The position numbers and the translations under genes are program-made. This document shows positions 1 to 12,047 of a stretch of 64,000 nucleotides of DNA, one piece after another (the first letter of the stretch is position 1; every line of letters starts with the position of its first letter). The DNA is taken from positions 411,777 to 475,776 of the forward strand of contig CADEFT010000001.1 of NCBI GenBank assembly GCA_902826685.1. Reading direction: 5' to 3'. The stretch is from an uncultured Acidobacteriota bacterium. Lineage in GTDB: Bacteria; Acidobacteriota; Terriglobia; Bryobacterales; Bryobacteraceae. Below the pieces are notes generated by a model, which did not search any database, was not told the origin of the DNA, and saw only the letters and a program-made list of their open reading frames with translations.

Positions 1-360
1 CGCGATCACCAGCGTCAGCGTTCCGGTGAGCACATCGGCCTGGCGCGGCGCGAACTCCACGTTTACGCTCACCTGCTGTTCCGGATCGATGGTGGTGGAA
101 GTAAGCTGCGCGGTGAAGGGGCCCGAAGCCGTCGCGCTGCGCAGCGTGAGCGGCGCCGCCGAGCGGTTGCGGATGAGCAGCGTCGAAGTGGTCTTCTGAT
201 TCACCGGCGTCGTGGGCGCGGTGAGCGTCGCGTTGGCCGACACTTCCGCCGGAAACTGGCTCGCGGGCGTGCGATAGAAGAATTGCATCTGCGGATTCTG
301 CGCCGCCACGGGCGTCAGGGCAGAGACGGCGGTTAAGACAAAAAGAGCGATTCTGTTCAT
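1..360 (-). CDS. Secreted choice-of-anchor-D / Hydin-like protein, partial (3' end outside window)
   Basis: Only the N-terminal 120 residues lie in the window; the gene continues past the left edge. It opens with a signal peptide (MNRIALFVLTAVSALTPVAA, then Gln) and continues with a beta-rich segment containing the pattern N-R-S-A-A-P-L-T-L-R-S and later P-E-Q-Q-V-S-V-N-V-E-F-A-P. That pattern is typical of ASPM-SPD2-Hydin or choice-of-anchor-D Ig-like domains of secreted bacterial proteins. The ATG overlaps the stop of the upstream gene in an ATGA arrangement, so it is the distal gene of a minus-strand operon. The role is probably cell-surface adhesion or assembly; this is inference, and the full length cannot be judged. 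Confidence 0.7.
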   Translation of the reverse strand, partial: MNRIALFVLTAVSALTPVAAQNPQMQFFYRTPASQFPAEVSANATLTAPTTPVNQKTTSTLLIRNRSAAPLTLRSATASGPFTAQLTSTTIDPEQQVSVNVEFAPRQADVLTGTLTLVIA

Positions 361-1337
361 TGCTGACCTCCGGCGGGGACGAACAGGACACGGGATTGGA
401 GCGTGCCCTCCTGCTGCCGCATCTCGAGTAGATAAAGAGGCACGCCGCGTTCGATGCCCTGTTGCGGGGCCAGTTGCAGCAAGCCGGGAGCGGCCATGGG
501 ATCGAGCCGCAGGGCGTGCGCGGGCACATTCAAACGTTCCACGGCGCCGTTGGCCTTCACCAGAATTTCATTCGAGCCGGTGCTGAGAATCACAAGCGCG
601 CCATCCACGGCCCATTCCGCCGCCGACGGACTCTGGACGCCGTCGCGGCCATCGGCCACCGGCTGCACCAGCCATTCGCCGCCCGAGCGGTGCGCGGCCA
701 TTACCTGGCTGGCAGCCGAATCGGCAAATAATAGATCGCTGCCGTTACCGCTGAGGCGCAGCGAATCGAGGGACAACGTCTGGGCGACGAACTGAAGTTC
801 CGCCGTGCCGGCGGCGAGCGTGAATACCGTGGCCGAATCCGATGCGGTGACAGCCAGGGCCAGCGTCTTGCCCGCCGTGTCGATGGCGAGCGCGTGGAGC
901 GTGCCAGGCAGTTCCGGCATGGTCATCCATTCGCCAGCCGAGCCCGCTTGCAGAATGCGGTATTGGCGGGAAGCTTCCATATAAAAGACAGCGGTGGCGC
1001 CGGTGGCGTCGAAAGCCATCCGATCGGCCGGCGCGCCTTCGAGTTGACGGGAGCGCACCACCGCGCCTTCCAGTTGCAGCCAATACATCTGGCCTTCGCG
1101 CGAGACGGCGAGCGCGGTGCGCTGGCCCGGCGCGAAGCACACGGAGGTGAACAGGGCGGGCGCTTCGAGGCCGGAGCCCAGGACCGCGGCGCCCGGCAAG
1201 CCGTTGATGGGGCGAATCAGGCCGCTGGCGGCATCGAACACGTAGCCGGAAACCGGGTTCCGCATCGTGGTGGCCGCCATGGGCAAGGCCGCCGCCCCGG
1301 CGAGCAGGGTGAGAAAACGTAGACGGGTGATTCTCAT
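357..1337 (-). CDS. Secreted beta-propeller-like protein, function unknown
   Basis: 326 residues from the ATG at 1337, which is preceded by GGGAGG and overlaps the upstream stop as ATGA. The frame is open further upstream, but this start has the ribosome site and gives a signal-like N-terminus (MRITRLRFLTLLAGAAALPM). The body is built of repeated short beta segments such as A-L-A-V-S-R-E-G, T-L-A-L-A-V-T and D-L-L-F-A-D-S-A-A, each about 40 residues apart. This resembles a WD40/YVTN-type propeller without a clear family signature. The 3' end overlaps the anchor-D gene by 4 bp, implying coupled translation. I infer a periplasmic or surface scaffold role; no catalytic motif is visible. Confidence 0.65.
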   Translation of the reverse strand: MRITRLRFLTLLAGAAALPMAATTMRNPVSGYVFDAASGLIRPINGLPGAAVLGSGLEAPALFTSVCFAPGQRTALAVSREGQMYWLQLEGAVVRSRQLEGAPADRMAFDATGATAVFYMEASRQYRILQAGSAGEWMTMPELPGTLHALAIDTAGKTLALAVTASDSATVFTLAAGTAELQFVAQTLSLDSLRLSGNGSDLLFADSAASQVMAAHRSGGEWLVQPVADGRDGVQSPSAAEWAVDGALVILSTGSNEILVKANGAVERLNVPAHALRLDPMAAPGLLQLAPQQGIERGVPLYLLEMRQQEGTLQSRVLFVPAGGQQ

Positions 1338-1945
1338 CGGGGACCTCCCACGCTGATGCTGCCCACCGTGATGCTGGTGGGGCCCGCCGGTATCACTGGC
1401 GATGTGGACGATCCGCCGCCGCCGCGCCGGGCCACCAGCAGCGCCGCCGTAGCGCCGCCGGACACGCCGAGGCCGATCAGCCAACGCGGAAACGAGCGTC
1501 CGGCGCTCGCGCCCAGCCCGCCGGCGAGCGTGTTGCTCTGCGGAATCACGATCGAAGCCTTGCGATCCGGCGTTTCGGCCGAGACGCTGATGTTGAGACG
1601 GCCTTCCACTTCATTGGGCGCGAAGGGCGCGGCCAGCGCGCGGCCCTGGGCATCGGTCTTCGTGGTGAAGGTGCGATTGCCGTCGCCGAACTTGCCGCTG
1701 GCGCCGTCAAACGGAAGCGCAAAGACTACCTTGGCGCCTTCCACCGGCTTGCCGGCTTCGTCCTTCACTTCCACGGCGGGCGATTGCGCCATCTTCTTAC
1801 GAATGTTATTGAGGCTGCCCTCTCCTTGTACGATTGCGATTTTGAGCAATCCGTCCTCCGCCGCCGCGCTCACCGAGCCGGCCAGCAGGGAACAGACCAG
1901 GGCGAATGCCGTCGAAGCCGCCCTAAATCGTTTGTTGTCGCTCAT
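1334..1945 (-). CDS. Secreted Ig-like (carboxypeptidase-regulatory-like) protein with C-terminal membrane anchor
   Basis: 203 residues. A signal peptide covers residues 1 to about 28 (AFALVCSLLAGSVSAAA). An Ig-like domain follows at about 50-135, with the hallmark V-K-D-E-A-G-K-P-V-E-G-A-K-V-V-F and T-D-A-Q-G-R-A seen in Big1/CarboxypepD_reg folds. A hydrophobic helix lies at about 153-170 (WLIGLGVSGGATAALLVA), followed by an Arg and Gly/Ser-rich tail. This looks like a small exported protein held in the membrane by its C-terminus with a flexible tail. It is the second gene of the operon; its stop overlaps the next start by 4 bp and a 26-bp gap separates it from the ribbon-helix-helix gene upstream. 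Confidence 0.65.
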   Translation of the reverse strand: MSDNKRFRAASTAFALVCSLLAGSVSAAAEDGLLKIAIVQGEGSLNNIRKKMAQSPAVEVKDEAGKPVEGAKVVFALPFDGASGKFGDGNRTFTTKTDAQGRALAAPFAPNEVEGRLNISVSAETPDRKASIVIPQSNTLAGGLGASAGRSFPRWLIGLGVSGGATAALLVARRGGGGSSTSPVIPAGPTSITVGSISVGGPR

Positions 1946-1971
1946 TCAACCTCCAGTTACTAATTACGCAC

Positions 1972-2256
1972 TCAGTTCTCAGGCACGCCTGGCGCGGTCA
2001 ACACGCGCGCAATCCGCGTACGCAACTCTCTTACTCCGTCCGCCACATCTTCCAGGCGGACGTTCAAGGCCCGCAGTTCCGCCCCCGGTTCCGGAGGCGC
2101 ATCCCCGTGCGATTGCACCTTCACCATCACCGCGTCGCGCGAGAAGTCGGAAATGCTGCGGCAGCCGGCCACTTCACAAACACGCCGCAGAGCGGCAAAT
2201 TCGGTGTCCGTCAAACGGAAGGTGACAATGCGTTTCCGGGCGGCGAGAAGCGACAT
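1972..2256 (-). CDS. Ribbon-helix-helix-like small protein
   Basis: 94 residues from the ATG at 2256, chosen because CAGGAG sits about 7 bases upstream; the frame extends 17 codons further without a ribosome site. Residues 8-35 (K-R-I-V-T-F-R-L-T-D-T-E-F-A-A-L-R-R-V-C) have the beta strand plus helix layout of ribbon-helix-helix DNA-binding proteins of the MobC/CopG type. The C-terminal half (A-E-L-R-A-L-N-V-R-L-E-D-V-A-D-G-V-R-E-L) is a predicted amphipathic or coiled-coil helix. It is first in the minus-strand operon and could autoregulate it. A relaxosome accessory protein is less likely because no mobilisation genes are present. Confidence 0.6.
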   Translation of the reverse strand: MSLLAARKRIVTFRLTDTEFAALRRVCEVAGCRSISDFSRDAVMVKVQSHGDAPPEPGAELRALNVRLEDVADGVRELRTRIARVLTAPGVPEN

Positions 2257-2546
2257 CCATGCTCCTGAACAATCGGGTTGATGGCGGTCATCCGGGCGAG
2301 GCGCCAAGTTGTTGACCTGCCCGAGAATACCTTCTGCTTCGAATTCCGGTCCATAGCACCCCCGTACTCGTTTGGTCCTTGGAACGCGGGCGTACTACCG
2401 GCCGATCCGGTGGGGGTGGCGGCGGCAGACCAGCCTCTGGAAAGCCAATAACAGCTTTGATATGAGAAGCTTAAGGATCAGAGAACGTACGTGGCAAAAG
2501 TACTATCCTCCCTGGGCCGCGAACGGACGATAGACATCCGTAAAGC
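2257..2546. other. Divergent intergenic region between the RHH operon and the hybrid kinase
   Basis: 290 bases without a supportable gene, between two divergently read units, so it should hold both promoters. An 8-bp palindrome ACGTACGT lies at 2485-2492, and AT-richer DNA covers about 2445-2510. No convincing paired -35/-10 hexamers were found for either direction, so no promoter is placed. Confidence 0.5.
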
Positions 2547-6407
<3,861 letters not shown>

Positions 6408-6581
6408 TCGGCAGACCGTGGTTCGTTAGTCGATACACCACCACTACGAAGTGGATAACTACCGCAAGCAGTCCTAACTCTGCAATTTGCCAGCGAAATA
6501 AATTGTGTAACAAGAAAAGAATCCATGTTATGATTGCCAATCTAATTCGACACTCTTTCCCAACTGCCAACTGGGTTTTAG
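6408..6581 (+). promoter_or_regulatory. AT-rich intergenic region with candidate extended -10 promoter for the TonB receptor
   Basis: 174 bases, clearly richer in A and T than the flanks. An extended -10 element, TG-T-TATGAT, lies at 6526-6534, about 48 bases before the receptor ATG. No well spaced -35 is evident, as expected for an extended -10. A small hairpin CCACT-acga-AGTGG is at 6441-6454 and could be part of the end of the kinase transcript; it lacks a T run. The promoter is read from sequence only. Confidence 0.4.
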
Positions 6582-9311
6582 ATGAGTACTCCTGCTGTAT
6601 CGGGTCTAGTCGTGAGTCTACTGTTCGTGCTAGCTTCTTCGGCTGGCGCCTCCGTCCTCTCCGGCCGTGCGTTGGACCAAACAGGATTATCGGTGGGCAA
6701 TGCGAAGATCGTGTTGTCGAACGGATTCAATACCACTGTTAGGCAGGTGGCAACCGCGCCATCGGGTGACGGCAGTTTTCAGTTCCGCGATCTACCATCG
6801 GGCAGCTACGTTCTGGAAGTTCGAGCCAAAGGCTTCCAACTCTTTCGAAAAGTAGTACAAATTACAGTAGGAGAATCGGCCGATGTGGCCGTGAATCTCG
6901 GCCTGGCGGAGGTTTCCTCCCAAATAACCGTTACCGCCGACAGGGCGTTGGTGGCGAGTCTGGACGAAGCCGCTCAACAGGTTGCAGTGAACGAAAGGGA
7001 TGAGTTCACTTCGCGGCCACTGGCCACAACCGGGCACGCCTTGCAGGGGAACGCCGGAGTGTCGGTGCAAGAGACCACCCGCGGTCAAGTTTCTCCGATC
7101 CTGCGCGGTTTGACCGGCTATCAGACGCTGCTGATGATTGACGGTATCCGCTTTAATACGTCGACTTTCCGTTCTGGTCCCAACCAGTATCTGGCTTTCA
7201 TTCAGCCCGGGCAGGTTGAAGCCGTGGAAGCGGTTCTAGGCCCCAGCGGCGCCGCTTACGGCGGCGACTCGCTTGGCGGCACGGTGAACGTGCTTTCGCG
7301 GCAGTCGACTTTCGCTGAATCGCGGGAACTAGCGATGCATGGCGACTTCTCGCTGGAAGGGGCCCTAGCCGATCTATCGGGCGGCGCGAGCGGCCAGCTT
7401 TCTCTTTCAACCGAAACCCTCGATTTCAGGGCCGGCGGATTCGGGAACATGCGGAACGATCTGCGAACCGGCCAAGCGTTCGACTCGCGAAACGTGTATC
7501 TGCGGTACTTCGGGTTAGGGCCCTCGCAGGTGGGCGGAATCCTGGGCACCCGCCTGCAGGATACCGGGTACGACCAGGCTGGCGCCCATGGCAAGTTCGC
7601 CGCGCGTTTGCGGGGTGACCAATCGGTGACGCTGTGGTATCAGCGTGGCATGCTCTACGGAGTCCGGTCCTACCGCGATCTCGCGGGCGGCTTGGGACGC
7701 CTTCAGTCGAGTGCCGATCCGCAAAAGCTGGACTTTTTCTACGGCCGCTACGAAAAGAGAAACTTCGCTTTTCTCGATACCTGGAGCGGCGTGTTCTCGG
7801 TGAACTCACAGCAGGACGGCTCGGTGCGGCAGGCGGCGCGTCTCGCCGATGTCATCACCTCCGACAGTAACCGCACCGGCTCCTTCGGATACTCCACTCA
7901 GGCGGGCGGCCGGATCGGTGGGCGGTCCATATTCTTGACGGGCGCCGACCTCTATATCGACCGCGTCCAGTCGACGCGAAGCGAGACGGACCCAGCAACG
8001 GGAACCCGGCGGCAAGTCCGCGCGCAATTCCCCGACGGAGCCCGCTATTCCAACCTTGGTATTTTCGGGCAGATGCAGACGCAACTGGTCTCGTCGCGGT
8101 TGCGATTGAGCGGAGGAGGCCGCTATAGCGCGGCCCGGTTCCGAACCTTCGCCGGACGTGCGGCGGGCGGCTCGTTCGGCGTACCGGATTCGAATCAGCG
8201 GTTCCGCAATTTCACTTTTCATGGCTCGGCTTCCTTGCGTATCGCTGGGGGATTCTCCTGGCACGCCCTGGTGAGCAGTGGCTTTCGCGCGCCGAATGTG
8301 AGCGACCTGGGTGCTGTAGGCCTCACCGGACTGGGTTACGAGGTGTCGAATCACGATGCGATTCTGGTTGGCGGTCTCATGGGTAACGACGCCAGCGAAG
8401 CGGCGGTTCCATCGGCCTTGGGCGCCCGCCGTTTGATACCGGAGACGCTCCTTGATTTCGAAACCGGCATTGGGTTCCGCACCGGCAGGTTGGTGGCGCG
8501 CGTGCAGGCTTTCCATTTTGGCTTCCGGAATCCGATCTCACGGCGTTCCGTACTGTTTCCGGCGCACGCCGCGCCGGGTGCCATCGGAGGCACGGCCGTG
8601 AGCCCGGTGGCCCAGACGGCGGCTCAGCGGGCGCTTGGCGTGGTTCTGGTTTCCGCGGCCGGAGATCCGCGAGGCGTAAAGAGCTTTTTCAACGATGGAT
8701 CGAGCGTGTATTACGGAGTAGACTCCACGGTGCGCTACCGGATTTCGAACGCATGGCAAGCTTCGGGAAATTACTCCTACCTGGTGGGCCGCGACCTGAA
8801 CCCGAACCGCCATATCCGGCGCCTGCCCCCGCAACAGGGCCAGGCCAGCGTCCGCTACGCGCCGGCGCGATTTTGGCTAGAGGCGGTAGCCGCGCTGGCT
8901 GGCGGGCAGTCGCGGCTAAACGCCGCCGATCTGGACGACGAACGCATCGGCGCCTCCCGCCGGCGTTCCGATATCGCGGCGTTCTTCGCCAGCGCGCCAG
9001 TGAGTCCTTTCATTGGCGATGGCCGGTTCGCGCCAACCGGTGAGACGCTGCTTCAGATTCAAAACCGCGTACTGCCGATCGGTTCGGTCGTAAACGGGGT
9101 GGCGGTCGTGAACGACGCCTCGCGTGTCCCGCTTCACACCGCGTCTGACGGTTGGATCGTGGCTGGGGTGCGTGGTGGATTCCGGCTCTCCACGGGGTGG
9201 AGTCTTCTGATGGGCATCGACAACATGTTCGACCGGAGCTACCGTATCCACGGATCGGGTGTGGACGCTCCAGGCAGAAGCGCTTTCGGCGCGATCCGGT
9301 TCGCCTTTTGA
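6582..9311 (+). CDS. TonB-dependent outer-membrane receptor with N-terminal carboxypeptidase-regulatory-like domain
   Basis: 909 residues. The order is signal peptide (about 1-23), CarboxypepD_reg-like domain (about 25-112, with G-S-F-Q-F-R-D-L-P-S-G-S-Y), plug domain (about 135-245, with L-R-G-L-T-G-Y-Q-T-L-L-M-I-D-G and G-G-D-S-L-G-G-T-V-N-V), then a 22-strand-type barrel ending in aromatic F-A-F. The plug is closer to classical siderophore, haem or vitamin receptors (L-R-G, D-G-x-R, G-G-x-x-N-V) than to the Oar-like receptors elsewhere in this window. It is followed 14 bases later by the TPR gene and then by the FG-GAP gene, suggesting one transcript. The substrate cannot be told from sequence. 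Confidence 0.9.
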   Translation: MSTPAVSGLVVSLLFVLASSAGASVLSGRALDQTGLSVGNAKIVLSNGFNTTVRQVATAPSGDGSFQFRDLPSGSYVLEVRAKGFQLFRKVVQITVGESADVAVNLGLAEVSSQITVTADRALVASLDEAAQQVAVNERDEFTSRPLATTGHALQGNAGVSVQETTRGQVSPILRGLTGYQTLLMIDGIRFNTSTFRSGPNQYLAFIQPGQVEAVEAVLGPSGAAYGGDSLGGTVNVLSRQSTFAESRELAMHGDFSLEGALADLSGGASGQLSLSTETLDFRAGGFGNMRNDLRTGQAFDSRNVYLRYFGLGPSQVGGILGTRLQDTGYDQAGAHGKFAARLRGDQSVTLWYQRGMLYGVRSYRDLAGGLGRLQSSADPQKLDFFYGRYEKRNFAFLDTWSGVFSVNSQQDGSVRQAARLADVITSDSNRTGSFGYSTQAGGRIGGRSIFLTGADLYIDRVQSTRSETDPATGTRRQVRAQFPDGARYSNLGIFGQMQTQLVSSRLRLSGGGRYSAARFRTFAGRAAGGSFGVPDSNQRFRNFTFHGSASLRIAGGFSWHALVSSGFRAPNVSDLGAVGLTGLGYEVSNHDAILVGGLMGNDASEAAVPSALGARRLIPETLLDFETGIGFRTGRLVARVQAFHFGFRNPISRRSVLFPAHAAPGAIGGTAVSPVAQTAAQRALGVVLVSAAGDPRGVKSFFNDGSSVYYGVDSTVRYRISNAWQASGNYSYLVGRDLNPNRHIRRLPPQQGQASVRYAPARFWLEAVAALAGGQSRLNAADLDDERIGASRRRSDIAAFFASAPVSPFIGDGRFAPTGETLLQIQNRVLPIGSVVNGVAVVNDASRVPLHTASDGWIVAGVRGGFRLSTGWSLLMGIDNMFDRSYRIHGSGVDAPGRSAFGAIRFAF

Positions 9312-9325
9312 CTCCGGAACTCCAC

Positions 9326-10222
9326 ATGTTCTTCCCGCTTTTCGCGCTCATTCTACACGGCTCCCAGGGACTGGAAGCGGAGGCCGACCGTTCCTATGAA
9401 GCTGAGGAATACGCGGTGGCTCTCGAAGGCTACAGACGGACTCTGGAGAAGGCGCCGGACAGCCTGCACGCCCTCCGCCGCTTCGCCGATTGTGCCATCC
9501 GCTTGAAACGCCTCGATCACGCGGACCAGACGCTGCGCCGTGCCGCCGCCCTTCAGCCTTCCGATCGCGAGGTCAGACGCTTGAGCGTGCGCGCGCTTTT
9601 GTTGAGTGGAGAAACCGGTCAAGCCGAACAAGTTCTATCCGGCCTGTTGAAATCCGACGCTGAGGATGCGGAGTCCTGGCGGCTGTACGGCATCCTGCTC
9701 TATTCGCTCGGCTATCACCGTACGGCACTGGCGGCGTTTGAGCGTGCGTTGAAAGGGAAACCGGGAGAGCCGGAAATCCGCGCCTACCGCGCCTCCTGCC
9801 TGCTGCAGTTGGGCGATTCGGCCGCAGCTGAAAAAGAATTCGAAAGTCTGGCCGAATCCAAGGCTCTGCATGCGAGGCGCTACGAGGAGACGCGCGCCGA
9901 TTTCGAAATCGCCCACGCACAGCTCCGCTATGAGCGCGGTCAATGGGAACAGGCGCTGCAGCGGTTGGACGCGGCGGCAGCCTTGCGGCCGGGCTGGCCG
10001 GCGGAGTTGTTTTGGCGGGCGAGGGTACTGCTGGCCACCGGTAGAGTCTCCGAGGCTCAGGCAGCCGCGGAGCGGGCCGTTGAGGCGGCGCCGGAAGCGA
10101 TGCCGGCCCGCAGTCTCTTGATACGGATCTACAGGCTGACCGGGCAGTCTGGTAAGGCAGCGGCGCTGGCACAGTGGATCCGCGAGCGGGAACAGCGGCG
10201 TGCCAACGAAGGCCGCCCATGA
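9326..10222 (+). CDS. Exported tetratricopeptide-repeat protein
   Basis: 298 residues from the ATG at 9326, which gives a hydrophobic leader (MFFPLFALILHGSQGLEA). A TTG at 9308 overlapping the receptor stop is an alternative. About seven TPR units follow, with the usual W/L-G-Y-A-F-P spacing, for example Y-x-x-x-E-Y-A-V-A-L-E-G-Y, and A-L-A-A-F-E-R-A-L at about residues 137-145. TPR proteins mediate protein-protein contacts; here it would act in the periplasm between the receptor before it and the FG-GAP protein after it. Its TGA overlaps the ATG of the next gene (ATGA at 10219-10222), a sign of translational coupling. Confidence 0.85.
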   Translation: MFFPLFALILHGSQGLEAEADRSYEAEEYAVALEGYRRTLEKAPDSLHALRRFADCAIRLKRLDHADQTLRRAAALQPSDREVRRLSVRALLLSGETGQAEQVLSGLLKSDAEDAESWRLYGILLYSLGYHRTALAAFERALKGKPGEPEIRAYRASCLLQLGDSAAAEKEFESLAESKALHARRYEETRADFEIAHAQLRYERGQWEQALQRLDAAAALRPGWPAELFWRARVLLATGRVSEAQAAAERAVEAAPEAMPARSLLIRIYRLTGQSGKAAALAQWIREREQRRANEGRP

Positions 10223-11886
10223 AAATCGCCCATCTTCTCCTGTTCGTGAGCGCGCCGGTTTGTCTACTGGCGCAAATCCGATTCGGCGACGCCACGGCCC
10301 GTTCGGGAATCGACTTCACTCTTCGAAACGGGGCTAAGGGGGGCATGCATCTGGTCGAGTTGATGCCTGGCGGTGTGGCGGCGTTCGACCTCGACAATGA
10401 CGGCTGCCAGGATCTTTTCTTCGCCAACGGAGCGGCCCTGCCCAGCCTCGAGAAGGAAGGTCCCGAATTCTGGAACCGGCTCTACCGGAACAACTGCGAC
10501 GGCACCTTTTCCGACATCACGCAGAAAGCGGGGGTTGCCGGAACCGGGTACTCGATGGGGGTGGCCGCCGCCGACTACGACGGCGATGGTTACACCGACC
10601 TGTTCATAGCAGGCGTGAACCGGAACCAATTGCTGCGAAACCGGGGCGACCGAACCTTTGAGGACACCACGGCGAAGGCGGGGCTCGCCGGGCATGCGCC
10701 CGGTCACCGCAAGCCGTGGTCGATCGCCGCCGGATGGCTGGACGCCGATCTGGATGGCCGGCCCGACCTCTTCGTATCGAACTACGTTTCCTGGGACCCC
10801 GCCAGCGAGCCCAAATGCCGGAATTCCCAGGGCTCCTTCTATTGCCATCCGGATCAATACAGGGGACTTTCTCACCAGATTTTTCGCAACGCCGGAAGCG
10901 GCAAGTTCGTGGATCTCTCGGCTGCCTCGGGTATCGCCAAGTACACCGGCAAGGGGATGGGTGTCGCTTTCGCCGACTATGACCGCGACGGCCGCCCCGA
11001 CATATTCGTCGGCAACGACTCCATGCGTAATTTCCTGTTCCGCAACGCCGGAGATTTTCGATTCGACGAAGTGGGCCTTGACGCCGGCGCATCGCTGGGA
11101 GAACACGGCCGGCCCATCGCCACCATGGGTGTCGACTTCAGGGATCTCGACAACGACCGGCGGCCCGATGTCGTTATGACCGCGATGGTCAACGACGCTT
11201 TCCTGCTGCTAAGGAACCTGGGACCGCCGGCATTCTTCGAAGACTTCACCATTCGATCCGGTTTGGCGGCCGGCACCCGCCAAATGACGGGTTGGGGCGT
11301 CGGCGCATACGACTTCGACAATGACGGCAGGAAAGACCTGTTCTTCGCGAACGCTCACTTTCCCAGGCTTTCGTTGTATTTAGGGGTACCCGCGCCTCAG
11401 CCCGCAGCCGTTTTTCGCAACACCGGCCAGGGCCGGTTTGAGAACGTCTCGTCCGCGGCCGGGCCGGCCCTTCAGGCCTCCGCGCATCATCGTGGCGCGG
11501 CCTTTGCGGACTTCAACAACGACGGGCGGATCGATGTGGCGTTGTCGTGCATTCAGTCGCCGGCGCGGCTGCTGTTGAACGAAACGCCGGATGCCGGTGG
11601 TTGGATCGCGCTAGACCTTCGAGCGGGTCCGTCCCGGCGCGAAGTGTGGGGAGCGGAAGTTACCGCCACTGCCGCCGGCATGGAAACACAACTCAACCAG
11701 GTCACTACGAGCGTGGGATATACGTCATCGAGCGAACGGTTCGTCCGATTCGGATTGGGTCGCGCCAGGGGAGTCCGGGTCGAAGTCGCATGGCCTGGAG
11801 GGGCGGTGGAAGCCCGCGAACTGACAACCATTAACAAAATAGTACCGTGGCATTCACGAAGTGTAGGCGCGAAGCTGCCCCACTAA
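10219..11886 (+). CDS. CRTAC1-family secreted protein: FG-GAP/VCBS propeller plus ASPIC/UnbV domain
   Basis: 555 residues from the ATG at 10219, with GAAGG six bases upstream. A signal peptide (MKIAHLLLFVSAPVCLLA) precedes seven D-x-(D/N)-x-D-G-x-x-D calcium-type loops of FG-GAP repeats, such as F-D-L-D-N-D-G-C-Q-D, A-D-Y-D-G-D-G-Y-T-D and Y-D-F-D-N-D-G-R-K-D. Seven loops fit a complete seven-bladed integrin-like propeller. The C-terminal part (about 455-545: W-I-A-L-D-L-R, G-A-E-V-T-A, V-E-V-A-W-P-G-G) is the ASPIC/UnbV domain. Proteins of this architecture are abundant in Solibacter and Planctomycetes and presumed extracellular; their ligand is unknown. Confidence 0.9.
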   Translation: MKIAHLLLFVSAPVCLLAQIRFGDATARSGIDFTLRNGAKGGMHLVELMPGGVAAFDLDNDGCQDLFFANGAALPSLEKEGPEFWNRLYRNNCDGTFSDITQKAGVAGTGYSMGVAAADYDGDGYTDLFIAGVNRNQLLRNRGDRTFEDTTAKAGLAGHAPGHRKPWSIAAGWLDADLDGRPDLFVSNYVSWDPASEPKCRNSQGSFYCHPDQYRGLSHQIFRNAGSGKFVDLSAASGIAKYTGKGMGVAFADYDRDGRPDIFVGNDSMRNFLFRNAGDFRFDEVGLDAGASLGEHGRPIATMGVDFRDLDNDRRPDVVMTAMVNDAFLLLRNLGPPAFFEDFTIRSGLAAGTRQMTGWGVGAYDFDNDGRKDLFFANAHFPRLSLYLGVPAPQPAAVFRNTGQGRFENVSSAAGPALQASAHHRGAAFADFNNDGRIDVALSCIQSPARLLLNETPDAGGWIALDLRAGPSRREVWGAEVTATAAGMETQLNQVTTSVGYTSSSERFVRFGLGRARGVRVEVAWPGGAVEARELTTINKIVPWHSRSVGAKLPH

Positions 11887-11929
11887 GAGGTGGTGCTTGC
11901 TCCATTCTAATAAGTAGAAAAAATTGCCC

Positions 11930-11958
11930 TTGCATAGATATGAGTAATACCCTATACT
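11930..11958 (+). promoter_or_regulatory. Sigma70-type promoter of the PEP-CTERM gene
   Basis: TTGCAT (11930-11935) and TATACT (11953-11958) are separated by exactly 17 bases in a locally AT-rich stretch. The -10 matches consensus in five of six positions, the -35 in three. The predicted start near 11965 leaves a leader of about 83 bases before the ATG at 12048. Confidence 0.55.
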
Positions 11959-11987
11959 CGGGAGCGTAAATTACCTGCATATAGGGT
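11949..11987. repeat. Perfect 8-bp inverted repeat overlapping the -10 box (candidate operator)
   Basis: ACCCTATA at 11949-11956 is the exact reverse complement of TATAGGGT at 11980-11987, with 23 bases between. The left arm includes the first four bases of the TATACT box. The arms are about three helical turns apart (31 bp start to start), which suits two protein subunits on one DNA face. Function as an operator is inference. Confidence 0.4.
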
Positions 11988-12031
11988 GAACTGCACCCCG
12001 GATTCTCCGGTCTGCCCCTACCCTTGCGGGG
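11984..12031 (+). other. Structured 5' leader of the PEP-CTERM gene (three short stem-loops)
   Basis: Three consecutive hairpins can be drawn: GGGTG-aactg-CACCC (11984-11998), CCGGA-ttc-TCCGG (11998-12010, sharing one base with the first, so the two may compete) and CCCC-9 bases-GGGG (12015-12031). The GAGGAG ribosome site follows directly. No known riboswitch class is recognised. It may only affect mRNA stability or translation. Confidence 0.3.
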
Positions 12032-12047
12032 AATTCGAGGAGAATCT

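Noticed and set aside
6441..6454. Hairpin after the hybrid kinase as a terminator.
   Set aside because: Only 5 bp stem and no T-run.
11984..12000. GGGTGAACTGCACCCC resembles the ends of some IS3/IS150-group elements.
   Set aside because: A single short match without transposase, matching opposite end or target duplication.
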